Shown: one piece after another, positions 1 to 9,544 of the stretch | Layout: each line of letters begins with the position of its first letter | Numbering within the stretch: the stretch's first letter is position 1 | Assembly: GCA_001600875.1 (NCBI GenBank) | Contig: BCLD01000001.1 | Span: 1,026,116 to 1,060,552, forward strand | Length of the DNA stretch: 34,437 nucleotides | Source of the DNA: Solicoccozyma terricola | Taxonomy: Eukaryota; Basidiomycota; Tremellomycetes; Filobasidiales; Piskurozymaceae | Direction of reading: 5' to 3' | The notes under the pieces: model-generated | What the model was told of the DNA's origin: nothing | Seen by the model: the letters and a program-made list of their open reading frames with translations, nothing else | Database searches by the model: none | Position numbers and translations under genes: made by a program

Positions 1-885
1 GTAGCAGCTGCTGTCGGCGGGAGAGTAGGCGCTGTCGGCAAAGCAGTCGGGAGTGGTGGCCACAGAGTAGGAGCTGCTGTCGGCGGGAGAGTAGGAGCTG
101 CTGTCGGCGGGAGAGTAGGAGCTGCTGTCGCCGGGAGAGTAGGAATAGGAACAGGATAGAAGGCGATATTGCGGGAGGTTTGAGTTGGGAGAATATAATC
201 TCGAGCAAAGGCAAATTGACTGAGGTAGACTTTGGTTCGGTAACCACCAGAGATGCCTTGCATCAATGTTGCTCCATTGGTGGAATGATCGCTGCTACAT
301 AGGTCACTCCACTGCTGCCAGATGTATCAGAACACAATTTCTGCTATTCCAAGTAATTCACTCATGGTGCTTCAACTGTGTCGATAAGCATACCATGGCT
401 CTCGTATTGATTTATAACGTCCATCATGTTAGGGTGAACGATGGTGTTGGGATGGATAAAGACACGGAGAGGAAACCCTCCTGCATGTGAGAAAAGCCGG
501 CTGGTGGGTTCTGCAAGTACTTCAACATGTTGTCCCTCTCTACGGGAGACAGTGACACTGATGTGCGAGATGATTCGGGTACTTCAGGACAACGAATTGA
601 GCATTTGGCCGACATGATGATTACCATCCATGGCTATGATGATGGGACTATTGTGGATATCGTCTGTGATGACATAACCTTGCAACTGAGAGGACAGGAG
701 AGTGGTCAGAAGATGCAAAGGTGAGGGAAAAAGGGTATCCATACCTGGAATCTTGTGGTGATGTCTCGAAGGAGGCATAGGTCGCCACCGAGCAATGCCA
801 GGGAAGTGGCGGCCTGTAGATGGTTGGGAGTGGTAGACATGGTGGTGGTGGTGGTGATGGTGGTGCCTGTAAGGATACGACCCAT
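1..885 (-). CDS. Unrecognised protein with BRCT-like segment and PT-rich repeats (3' end off window)
   Basis: I see four exons on the minus strand: 745-885, 594-685, 377-557 and 1-314, the last running off the window. Phases fit at every junction (0, 2, 0). The start is the ATG at 885 or the in-frame ATG at 840, after a run of Thr codons. The segment around 'GGFPLRVFIHPNTIVHP', then 'VINQYESHGMLID' and 'VYLSQFAFARDYILPT', resembles the spacing of a BRCT fold (hydrophobic strand, HG turn, late aromatic). The C-terminal part is a Pro/Thr/Ala repeat. A fungal Rap1-like or other BRCT protein is possible, but I do not recognise the family. Two introns use GTTG donors instead of GTGAGT, so these junctions are less certain. 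The coding frame is well supported; the function is not. Confidence 0.55.
67..138. repeat. Three tandem copies of a 24-bp repeat
   Basis: Three adjacent 24-bp units begin at 67, 91 and 115; the third differs by one base. A degenerate copy lies at about 1-27. Read on the minus strand in the frame of the overlapping gene, each unit encodes LPPTAAPT, so the array is an in-frame protein repeat and length changes by whole units would not break the frame. Confidence 0.85.
838..866. repeat. GTG-rich simple repeat
   Basis: An imperfect run of GTG triplets. On the minus strand it gives consecutive ACC (Thr) codons between the two candidate start codons of the left-edge gene. Confidence 0.7.
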
Positions 886-1185
886 CTCAGGCCCGAATCC
901 TCACCGATCTGCGGATCTCGCCCACCGATTCTCCATCTGCAGTGCTCCGGGCTATGAATCCCCGGAGCCCTCATATCAGTTAAGATGATGATTCCCCAAC
1001 GACGAATCCCCACCTATCCTCTCATCGACGTCACCCCCGATGGATTCGCCGACCTGCTCGCCTGGAACACTGCTCCGAGAAGGTCTCGATGCCGATTGGT
1101 CAGCCATCCTTGCTCGCCGGACTTTGTATCTCTCCGGACCGGTTCTTCAGCGTTCTTTTCTCTTTTTTCTCTTTTTCTCTCTTTT

Positions 1186-1208
1186 GACATCTCGCTCAGC
1201 GAGATGTC
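1186..1208. promoter_or_regulatory. Perfect 11-bp inverted repeat with 1-nt centre
   Basis: The arms (GACATCTCGCT and its exact complement) flank a single C. The element lies between a CT-rich tract and a TATATATA stretch, an arrangement typical of a fungal core promoter. It could be a dimeric transcription-factor site; that role is inference. Confidence 0.5.
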
Positions 1209-1361
1209 CCTGTATATATAGCGGGAGCCTCTACCCTTCGGTGGATGGTCTTTTCCCTTTTCCTCACCTTGTATTAGACCAAGTCTTCGGAGTATACAAC
1301 GTCTGCGCATCTCCACACTTCATCGATCGGCCCTAGGATTAGCTACCCTCTTCGGTCCTCG

Positions 1362-1376
1362 ACACACACACACACA
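1362..1376. repeat. CA dinucleotide repeat
   Basis: A short uninterrupted AC/CA microsatellite in the intergenic region. Confidence 0.8.
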
Positions 1377-2204
1377 TACATCTCGCTCCTCATCTCTTCA
1401 TTCTCCGGGCACCGACCTCTCCTCCAGCCCGAACATTCCCCGCTGTCTTCATCTCTTCGCTCGACTTAGCGGTAGATCTGAATCCAACTGCGAGAGGCCC
1501 AATTATCCATCACCTGCCATATCACATCTCCGGCCACCGATTCTTCGTAGATTCCTCGTAGCCCAGAAGATCTGGCACCTGACAGTGCCGATAGCTGTGA
1601 ATGATGATGTTGCTGTTGCTTCCATGCCTGAGCGACCCCCACGGGCATGGGAAAGGGGGTCATGGGGATCAGGTTGTTCCTAAGGGGGCAAACGCCACAA
1701 CGCTACCATTCTTGTTGTTGTCGTCTCGTATTGAATGTGTCTGACCATATGCATTCCTACAGTTCTTAAATCAACAACCACCACCACCATCACCCAACTC
1801 AGCATATATACATGCGTCCACAAGTTGAAACATTCGACAGAGATACATTTGCTCTCAAGTGGAAAGATGTCGTATACTTCAGGCCTGTCCCAATTCGCAA
1901 TGACGGCAACTGTTGCTTCTTCATCACAAATCTTCAGGCCCTGATGAGTCTCCTGCTGTTCACCGAGATGGTCTCGTCGCACGGCAAATATGGATGTGGG
2001 TATCATACATCGTGTATGCTCAATATCTTCACTGATTCTGCTTTGGATTCAGGTGTTGCATTGGATTGTTTGAGGGATTGCATTGGGTGTGCTCTTGTTG
2101 GCTGGGAATGTATGGTCAGTTGCCGCCATTTGAGAACTGATGTTGTCAAATAACCCATCGATCTCTATTAGTTTGGACGTTTGAGATGCGACCCATCATC
2201 CACC

Positions 2205-3554
2205 ATGGCCTGCATGAAGGTGGACAAGCCGGAAAATATTGGATTGAGCGAAGATCTGCTTGAGACGTGTGTATTCCGTAAGTATTATTTCTTGTATAGT
2301 ATGCCAAAGCCATAACTAATTCAAGATGACCAGCATTCACCGGCGTGGACAAAGTCGCAAACGTGGAGCAAGACGATGCCGCTCGAATGTTGGGGTATCT
2401 CCTCGGGAGTCCGGCTACTGAGCTCCTTGGTTACTGGGAGTATAGGTACGTATAATCGGCGATCATCGATCGGCGCTCATCAGTCATTGGAGTAATAATA
2501 TACTGTGCTTTCACACTATCCAGCAGCACCCCCCAACCATGAGCCGACCTTCCCACGAGACCAACCTGGTTACACCAAATGTTTGCTATCCAAGAAGCTC
2601 GTATCTCCGGCGAGGATTACAGTAAACCTATTGGACTCCGATATACCTTTATCGACAAGCTTGAGCTACCAGCTGAAAGCACAAAAGGCCATCTACATTT
2701 GCAAGCACTGATTGACAAACAAAGGAGTCAACTTAATGATGATGGAAGGTGAGAGATCAGCGCTCAACAAGAGTGCTCAACAAGCAAGGACTCTTCGCAT
2801 CAAAGGTGGCTGATGGCTGGTGCACTGTTGGTCGTTATAGCCGTAACGCGATTGTTGGATGCTTGCCAGAGGTTTACATCTTGGAGCTCATGCGAGTCGA
2901 ACTGGTCACTGGCAGCAAAATCAACAAGAAGAGAAGGTTCAGTGTTCATGTTCCAGACAACGGCATCACGATAAAGTCTTCGACCGGAGGCACGGCTACA
3001 TTCCTGCCAGTCGCCTTCATCTGCCATGAAGGTGGTTTGTCATCATCCAGTCACTGGTCCAGCTGGATTCGAGGTATGGATGAAAAGAGAAAGAGGTAAG
3101 TCTGGTTCATTCTTCTTGTAGAATCTGGCACGAAGCCGTTGACAAATTGACCACCACAGGGGTTGGTTCAAGACCAATGATGCTGCTATCATTGGCCCGA
3201 TGCCTCGTAAATCTCCGGATATGGCCTGTCCAAGGGATTGGGTCATAGCAATGTTTCAATGCAAGGTGAGATGAATTGTGGTGTTGAGATAGCCTGGAAC
3301 TCGGGTGACGAGTTTGGAACAGCATTCAAACACAGATGGGGATCATTGATCCCCTTTGGTGGACCATACAGGTTGGTAAATAATTGGTTTTTTGTATGTC
3401 GTTAAAATAGTTTATGTCATTATCACTACAATTTCAGTCTGTCATTCCATGCATCAGTCGGAAGAATAAATCTATTAACACAGCAGCTGTTGGCGTATAG
3501 GAGGGGATACCCAAAGAACTCGGATTGAAGGACCAGCTGGATGTATTTTCTTAG
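2205..3554 (+). CDS. Unrecognised 274-residue protein
   Basis: Proposed exons: 2205-2277, 2334-2445, 2560-2748, 2841-3095, 3160-3265, 3336-3371 and 3501-3554. They total 825 nt, a multiple of three, with phases consistent at all junctions. The protein starts MACMKVDKPENIGLSEDL. It has a helical-looking stretch ('DDAARMLGYLLGSPATELLG'), a basic centre ('KINKKRRF') and a Trp-rich end ('GWFKTNDAA', 'PRDWVIAMFQ', 'DPLWWTIQ'). No signal peptide or membrane segment is visible. The introns at 2446-2559, 2749-2840 and 3372-3500 are longer than usual, so an extra small exon could be missing there. The gene converges on the minus-strand gene ending at 3684. I do not recognise the family. Confidence 0.55.
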
Positions 3555-3636
3555 CACCGATGACGTCGAGAGATAGATGACAAGGGTGATTGCACTATGC
3601 GATCCTGTGATTCACCCGATCAGTCACAGAATCCCC

Positions 3637-3666
3637 NCCCCCCCCCCCCCCNNGGGGGGGGGGGGG
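3637..3666. other. Poly-C / NN / poly-G junction (assembly gap artefact)
   Basis: A run of C, two Ns and a run of G with a further N just before it. This is typical of a collapsed or artificially joined assembly gap, or of failed sequencing through a homopolymer hairpin. The sequence immediately around it should not be trusted. Confidence 0.8.
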
Positions 3667-3683
3667 CGCGGCCCAATCAGTAA

Positions 3684-6358
3684 CTATGTAGATACGCACC
3701 TACTCATAGTCATTCGAGGATGCTGCCATTGTCCAGCCAAGCGATTGGCCATGTCTTCGCTCTCCCAGAGAGCCCTCCTTGTGTCACCCATTCCAACTTT
3801 CACCAGGTAGCCAGGGGTGACAAAGAGCGAGTTGGGGACCAGTGTGCCATCTGTTTCCCCAACATATCAGGGTTTTATTCTAAACCCTCACTGGATACCA
3901 CTTACAATTCATGATCATGGCCCAGATATCGAGTTCTATTCGGGAAGAGCAGATTAGCTTAGGACAGAGTGACCACTCTTCTAACTACATACCCCTGCAA
4001 TGAGGTAGTTTCCTTAAGCCTCCTCCATCAACGAGGAACTTGAGCATGTTGGAGTACATTGTCCTGACATCTCCTTGGGACAAGATGTGGTCGCAAACTG
4101 GGAACTGGTCAATGACATTGCTCTGCTCATTTGAGGATAAGAATGTTGTATGGCAAATGGTGCAGCAACTTAAGACTCACATTCACTCCGGTCAGGTTGT
4201 TGGATGAATTCAACGCAACATTCAGAATGAACTTGCAATCAAAGAAGAATCTGGAGTGCTGGGGTTCTCCTGGCGAAAATTCATCATCGATAGTGAGACA
4301 GGCAGTGCGTTCTAATGAATTCCTCAGGAACAAGGTCTAATTTCACAGGGTCAGCAGCATTGTAGTGCATGATGAACCCTACCCACCTATGACAACCGAA
4401 TGTTTCCAGTTGTAACCAGTGCCACTCATAGCCCTGTGCCCTGTTTGCCTTTGGTGAAAGGATGTCTCCGTCTTGCCGATGTAAGTGTATAACTGAGTTT
4501 GACAAATTGTATCAGCTCATGCACATTGCTCCAACAACCTCATCTCACTCACCCCGAGAAAAAGAAGAATGTACATGCCTGCTGACTTCAAGCCCTCCAT
4601 CTTTGCTCCTTCCACCAACCTATGATCTAGCCATGTCCATTCTGCCATTGCTCTCACCATGGCTTGCCTGAACCATTGAGACATTGACATCATTCTGGCG
4701 AGAACTATGTCAATGCGCTGAATGCATTTGATCACTTGCCCCTCATGCTCGAAAAACAAGCAAGATGGAAGGCTGATGATATCTGTATTCCTGGAACCCA
4801 AACATCCCATATCCCCTGTAGAAGCCGCGTCAGCTTGCTTAAGAACACTGTCTGGACTCATCAGTGACTGCAACTCACCATGTGGTCTCATCAACCCATC
4901 TTCGATCCTGGATATGCTCATGTGAGCTGGAATATCATCTCGGAATAGGTTGGGCTCACTTCCAATGACCTTTCATCTCGTTCCTCTTCACCTGATTGCA
5001 CATCTGTTTGAAAACGAGTGAGACGTGATAGGTCTGAATTCTAATGTTCAATGGGATGGCCTTGTATGCTCGACAGTTTTGGTCGCCTTGCTCCACCAGG
5101 TGGTTGAACGATCGCAGAGTCAAGGATGTGATGCCTGTCAAAGTTTGGCAACGTCAAATTTAGATTGCAAGGTGGATTATGGGCCCTACCCTTTTCCGAT
5201 CTCACCTTCCACCTCACTATCCCCTTCTTTATCCACCACATTCCGCTGCTCTCTTTCAATCGGACTATCGCCCTCTCTGTCCGTGTCCTCCTGCTCCCTT
5301 TCAAAAATCTCCTCTTCATCGAGCATGCTCTCTCCATCCTCATTGTCCTCGCCATTGATTCCTTCATCTAGGTTTAGGAACAAAGACTCCACATCCTCCA
5401 AGTCACAATGATGCGAGACCTTTGCCCAGTCCTTGTCTAATGTCTTTGCGATCTTTTTACGAAGTTTTGCAACATCCTCTCCGACTGTTACGACCGGACC
5501 CCAACGGAGAAGTGTCGATGGTACGGGTGTGCAAGTACACAGGAAGTGGTCGAGAGGAATTGCGGAATGGATGGTGATGGTGCCTTGTCCAGTTGCCAAC
5601 TCACTGAGTTGCAGCAAAGAATCACTTGACCAAGGTGAAGGACTAGGTGGATAGGAGCTCAGTGAAGGCTGAGCTTGATTGGCTAGTAACTTATGATATC
5701 TTTTGGTGAAGAGAAAGGAAAAGTACAATGAAGGGAAGTAGTTTCTTCTGCTTTATTTATGTATTTTTGAGAAGGGTGTTGAGTCATCTGAATTGATCGG
5801 TTTGGTCGGTTTGGTCGGTTTGATCGGTTTGATCGGTTTGATCGGTTTGATCGGTTTGGTCGGTTTGTTGTGTGCCTTGTACCTGTTGTACTTGTTGTAC
5901 CTGATAGATACTGTGTTGCGGTACTGCATTGGCGGGATCGTTACACCGACTTCAGATAATGAGCGTACTACAGTTGGTCTTGTGATCCGTTGTCCATGAC
6001 GAGATTCCCATCGCTGTTTCAGTTGAGTCTTGAATTCGTCGAATTGGTTGCGGTTGTCGATGGAGTGGGGCTGAAAAGGAGGGAGGGACGGTGGACGACG
6101 AGGCTCCCCCATCACCAAATCGAAGAATGAGAAAGAACCGCCACCCGATGCAATGTCCAGAGTCGCTACAGAAAAGGATTCGGTGATGGACGAGAGGGGA
6201 GTCATTAGGGTGGTAGCGATTGAGGTGAGGCGACTATGTTCCACGTTTGCTGAATCGGACGATCGAGCAGCTGAGGGAGTCAAAGACACATCTGTGCAAA
6301 CGGTCGATTCCGTGGACATCCTCGGCGTCCGTCTGGTCTTGTGATGAGAAGAAGGCAT
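3684..6358 (-). CDS. Unrecognised 649-residue protein with acidic region
   Basis: Ten exons (upper to lower): 5901-6358, 5206-5699, 4960-5134, 4879-4907, 4553-4815, 4387-4448, 4181-4322, 3993-4122, 3906-3935 and 3684-3850. The sum is 1950 nt and every phase fits, with GTGAGT/GTATGT/GTAAGT-type donors at most introns; the acceptor at 4448 could instead be 4433. The N-terminus is Ser/Thr-rich. A very acidic stretch follows (for example 'EEEIFEREQEDTDREGD'), then a compact part with 'FNHLVEQGDQNCRAYKAI', 'DIVLARMMSMSQWFRQAMVR' and 'SLFVTPGYLVKVG'. The first intron (5700-5900) carries a 9-bp minisatellite. I see no signal peptide and know no family that fits. Long unspliced frames at 5753-6358 and 5186-5728 are partial views of this gene. 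The gene is convincing; the function is unknown. Confidence 0.65.
5795..5866. repeat. 9-bp minisatellite, eight copies, intronic
   Basis: Eight tandem copies of GATCGGTTT or GGTCGGTTT lie inside the inferred first intron (5700-5900) of the 649-residue gene. If the intron were retained, the minus strand would read Lys-Pro-Ile/Thr repeats, which explains an otherwise odd low-complexity reading frame. Confidence 0.85.
5877..5903. repeat. Three 9-bp copies containing duplicated splice donors
   Basis: Three copies of TTGTACNTG. On the minus strand two of them give an identical CAG|GTACAA donor, 18 nt apart. The distal one is used in my model (exon end at 5901). The other would add six in-frame residues. 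Confidence 0.6.
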
Positions 6359-6603
6359 GACTGTGGTAGGCCTCCATCTGCAACACCGGTGGGAGGAGAT
6401 GCGAGGTAAGGTAAGATGCAGCTACAGCTGGGGAGTTTTGAAGCTATCCTCTTAAGGTTGGAAGACTTGATATCCCACGGCGTGGCGCCGTATTAGAAAT
6501 TCTAGCCACTTAAAGATTGACAAAAGGACGAGATCTTATCTCCCAATTTCGGGTGGTGTTTTCAAGTGGGGAAAGAACGTATAGGATCGCGTTTGGCATT
6601 CCA

Positions 6604-6611
6604 CCACGTGG
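6604..6611. promoter_or_regulatory. CACGTG E-box (copy 1)
   Basis: The palindrome CCACGTGG matches the core site of fungal bHLH factors such as Pho4/Cbf1. A second identical 8-bp copy lies 374 bp away. A regulatory role is inference. Confidence 0.4.
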
Positions 6612-6716
6612 CAGTAATGTACGGTCGCGAATTGTTAATAATTCACAAAGAAGAGCGGGCAAATGTAATAGTACAGATAATAACTAACGAAGAACCTGCG
6701 AAGAGGAGNTCAGATA

Positions 6717-6907
6717 CTACCAAGGGTGGCCAGCCCTTGGTAGCAAGTAACGCCGAAAGGAAAATCACACTATACCTTTGCGGTAGATGGTACGAGTCAC
6801 CTCGTATCGTTCATTTTCATTCGAATAGAACGGAGATGTACCAAACGAAGACGTACCGCTTCGTTCATCGAATCCCTAGGCGAGTTGCATCGACCAAACG
6901 ACTTGCC
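6717..6907. other. Five consecutive inverted repeats (possible structured RNA or element)
   Basis: Hairpin 1, 6717-6743: 10-bp perfect arms CTACCAAGGG, 7-nt loop. Hairpin 2, 6789-6808: 8-bp arms (one G-T pair), loop TCAC. Hairpin 3, 6808-6832: arms CGTTC/GAACG with an inner ATTCGAAT. Hairpin 4, 6844-6865: 7-bp arms AACGAAG, 8-nt loop. Hairpin 5, 6879-6907: arms GGCGAGT/ACTTGCC with one G-T pair. Two further small hairpins lie upstream (6477-6491 and 6629-6644). I do not recognise an RNA family. Confidence 0.5.
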
Positions 6908-6977
6908 CTTCAACTGAATGAAATATTATGACGTGTAATGATGTTTATCGCTGAAATCAAATAACTCGCCCATAATT

Positions 6978-6985
6978 CCACGTGG
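6978..6985. promoter_or_regulatory. CACGTG E-box (copy 2)
   Basis: Second CCACGTGG palindrome of the spacer, followed by CCTAA. See the first copy for the likely factor class. Confidence 0.35.
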
Positions 6986-7353
6986 CCTAATACTTCTCAC
7001 GTTGGGTATATCCATCTGTCAACAAGCCCATCTTCACATCCTCCCAGTCCTCATCCTATATAAATTGGTACCACTCAATCAATATATGTAGAACAGGTCT
7101 GATTCTTTCAAAAACTATCAAAATCACCCTGTCTAGTATCCACCTAGAGAGTCTGATATCTCCCTGACCCCTCCTGGACTCTACAACTAGACATTAACCT
7201 AAGGCAATATTTACATGTCATCATTTATCCACCTTTCCTTGTGACAGTGAATTATGGGTGAGTCTTTAGCCTCGTCGGATATTTATAAAGTTAAAACACT
7301 CTCCCTCGACACCATGTCCCCCCTCCCCTACCCTTCATCTCCCTTCCTGTTAC

Positions 7354-9544
7354 TCAGGTCTGCACAAACGTGCCATTCACGCACAACAAGCCCAAAGTCG
7401 TAGAGTTCTGGACATTGTTGCAGATAACAGTCGGGTTCACTTCTTTTTGCGGGATGACCTGGAAGTCTTTGAACTCAAAGTTGTTGCATGTTGTAGAGTT
7501 AGCGCAGAGGAGGATGACCGATTGGGTACCGTCGGCTGTTGGAACGTCAGCGTCGTACCAGCACTGAGCGAGAGGCAGTGTCAGCTAGCCGCCAATTTAA
7601 AAAAGGAACACGGCGTCTCTTCTCACTGGGTTGGACACGCATGAACGATCTCCGGGAGAATACCTGAGGATTTAACGATCAGTCACCCCATATCCAACAA
7701 GGATCTTTTCCCAAGTCTGTGGCTCACGAGTTGGAGGTACCGGTCCAGTTGATCCATTTGCTATCAGGGCGTGGATGAAGACATTATTAAGACATGAGGC
7801 CTTTTATTAGCGATTCTCCGTTGGCAAACTCACAAAGTGTCCATGATCACACTCGCGTTGTTCAATCGCCCGTTAACGAGGCCGTTGCCGTTTTGAGTTT
7901 GAGCGGAGCCTTGGCTGGAGGGAAGTTGGTCGCATATTAGGGTCCAGTTGGATATGTTCTTCTCGAGGAACTCACTTCACGTAGGTCTGGGTCACGTATG
8001 CAGCTGAAGGAACGCAGTTATTAGGTGAACTGGAATGAGCTGCGGGCTCGAGACCTCAGACTCACGGAAAGTAACGTTGTCGACCTTGTAGTTGGACCAG
8101 GTGATGTTGGATGCCTGTATCGATTTCACTGCTCAGAATGTTTTATGAACAAAGCGCAAAAGAAAAAAAAAGCTACTCACAAGACCTTGACCACCGACCC
8201 AACTCTTAAACCTCGCTCCATACACTGAGTTAACCATTGTGATCTCATCGAATGTGACGCTATAACTCGACCTCCGTTAGATTTCTTGCTGATCTTGTGA
8301 CGTCCGCCGTGTTCACTTACTTGTCAACCCTAGCAAAGACAGCCTGATTCTGACCCAAACTTCCAATACTAGTCCCGTGGCCATCGATGAATGTGGATTT
8401 GCGGACGACGACGTTGGAGGTACCGGATTGAACGGCGATGGCATCGTCACCGTTGCGGATGGTGGCACCCTCGATGAGGACGTTGGTAGCGCTGTGGTAG
8501 AGGGAGTTAGGGATATACAAAGGTCACATTGCGAAAGACGGGCTGAACGAACAGAATGTCAAAACCGTCACTGTGAGACGACGATGTTCAGCGAGGGTTC
8601 CCACAATGATGAACCCCATGGAGAACTTACGTGTTGAATGGGAATGCAGTACTATTTGAGAAGGCATCGATAAACGGATCGATGACGGTGATATCCTTTC
8701 CAATGAGATTCACGCCCCTACTCCGCCCAAATTCCTTCCCCTGTCAGTCTTCCATTCAATCCTCTCAGAGGCTTCATGCTACTCACCAAGCAATGGGCTT
8801 CCTCAACTTCAAATTCCTCATAGTACCACCAGTGACATTATATGTCATCAAGTGAGGTCGGTTGGCAAGACCGGTGGAGTTGTTGGCGTCCCACCATGCT
8901 TGACCGTAAGCTGAGCGAGGGGGGTTTGAGGTGCGAGGATCAGTCAATGGCTGACTTACTTTGAAAACAAGGGGGCTAGAACACATACAATGGATCCAAC
9001 CCTGTGTGACATTGGTGGAGCCTGTGATGTCAAGGTTCGAACCACCCAAGCTGAACCAGATGCCTTGAACGAGGGTACCATAAGTAGAAGTACCATTGAC
9101 TGGTGGCGTTGAGTGGCGATCCATCAGACAGTGTCCTTGAAGGCGGTTTTGAGGTGAAACTGGTTGACTTACCGATGTTTTGGATGTAGGAGATGTTTTG
9201 TGGAAGATGGAGGTTTCCAAAGATCTGGATCTCGACATTTGACAGCCCAGTAGCTTTCAACGGGGTGAAGATATTGCTACGAATGATAGATTCTCGTCAG
9301 CTCCTGCGTCTCTCGTCGGACAATCTTGGATATGGACTCACTAATCCTTCCCAGCAGCAAACTGAATGGTAGCATCACTGCTGCAGTTTTTAACCACATT
9401 TTGGAATCCTGGTGTGTCGTCCGTTTGACCGTCACCAGAGGCGGGGACAATGCAGAGCTTTCGCTGAGGTGTTGTATGAGTAAGAGGTGTAGCGAGGAGG
9501 GTGGGAAGGAAGGCGAGGGAGAGGAGGGTTGCTAGTGGCGCCAT
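7354..9544 (-). CDS. Secreted exo-polygalacturonase, glycoside hydrolase family 28
   Basis: Fourteen exons: 9342-9544, 9173-9276, 8989-9099, 8787-8910, 8631-8717, 8553-8570, 8321-8491, 8181-8259, 8066-8114, 7976-8003, 7834-7914, 7728-7760, 7627-7663 and 7354-7563. The sum is 1335 nt (444 residues). The N-terminus is a signal peptide (hydrophobic run ending near 'LLATP'). All GH28 catalytic motifs are visible: 'NTDGFDI' (NTD), 'NGDDAIAVQ' (paired Asp), 'GHGTSIGS' (catalytic His) and 'ARFKSW' (RxK). 'PCWYDADVP' near the end is typical of fungal exo-acting members. Family knowledge: inverting hydrolysis of alpha-1,4-galacturonan from the non-reducing end, outside the cell. The start is at 9544 because it gives a clean signal peptide and lies about 70 nt below a TATA box; an upstream in-frame ATG at 9628 is less likely. 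Many N-x-S/T sequons fit a secreted glycoprotein. Confidence 0.92.

Larger units (their letters stand above)
886..2204. other. Intergenic region, 1.3 kb, promoter-like elements
   Basis: The stretch separates the minus-strand left-edge gene from the plus-strand gene at 2205, so it should hold both promoters. It contains a pyrimidine (CT) tract at about 1150-1185, a perfect inverted repeat at 1186-1208, a TATATATA run at about 1213-1220 and a CA repeat at 1362-1376. Short frames exist (minus 1466-1663; plus 1812-2153), but I found no splice-linked extension or family motif for them. An upstream exon of the 2205 gene cannot be excluded. Confidence 0.5.
6359..7353. other. Intergenic region with hairpin cluster
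   Basis: This 1 kb lies between the start of the 649-residue gene (minus) and the stop codon of the polygalacturonase (minus). It contains an N at about 6709, two CCACGTGG boxes and a dense run of inverted repeats at 6717-6907. The plus-strand frame at 6566-6931 spans the N, has no family motif and is probably not coding. Confidence 0.5.

Noticed and set aside
1812..2153. 113-codon plus-strand frame with 'RNDGNC' resembling the OTU protease start
   Set aside because: Only one short motif matches, there is no downstream His region, and it could not be joined in phase to the gene at 2205.
5753..6358. 201-codon minus-strand frame ending in Lys-Pro-Ile repeats as a stand-alone protein
   Set aside because: The repeats are intronic. 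Splicing at 5900/5700 joins the first 152 codons to the next exon with matching phase.
6566..6931. 121-codon plus-strand frame as a gene
   Set aside because: It crosses an N, is made of inverted repeats and shows no domain or splice context.
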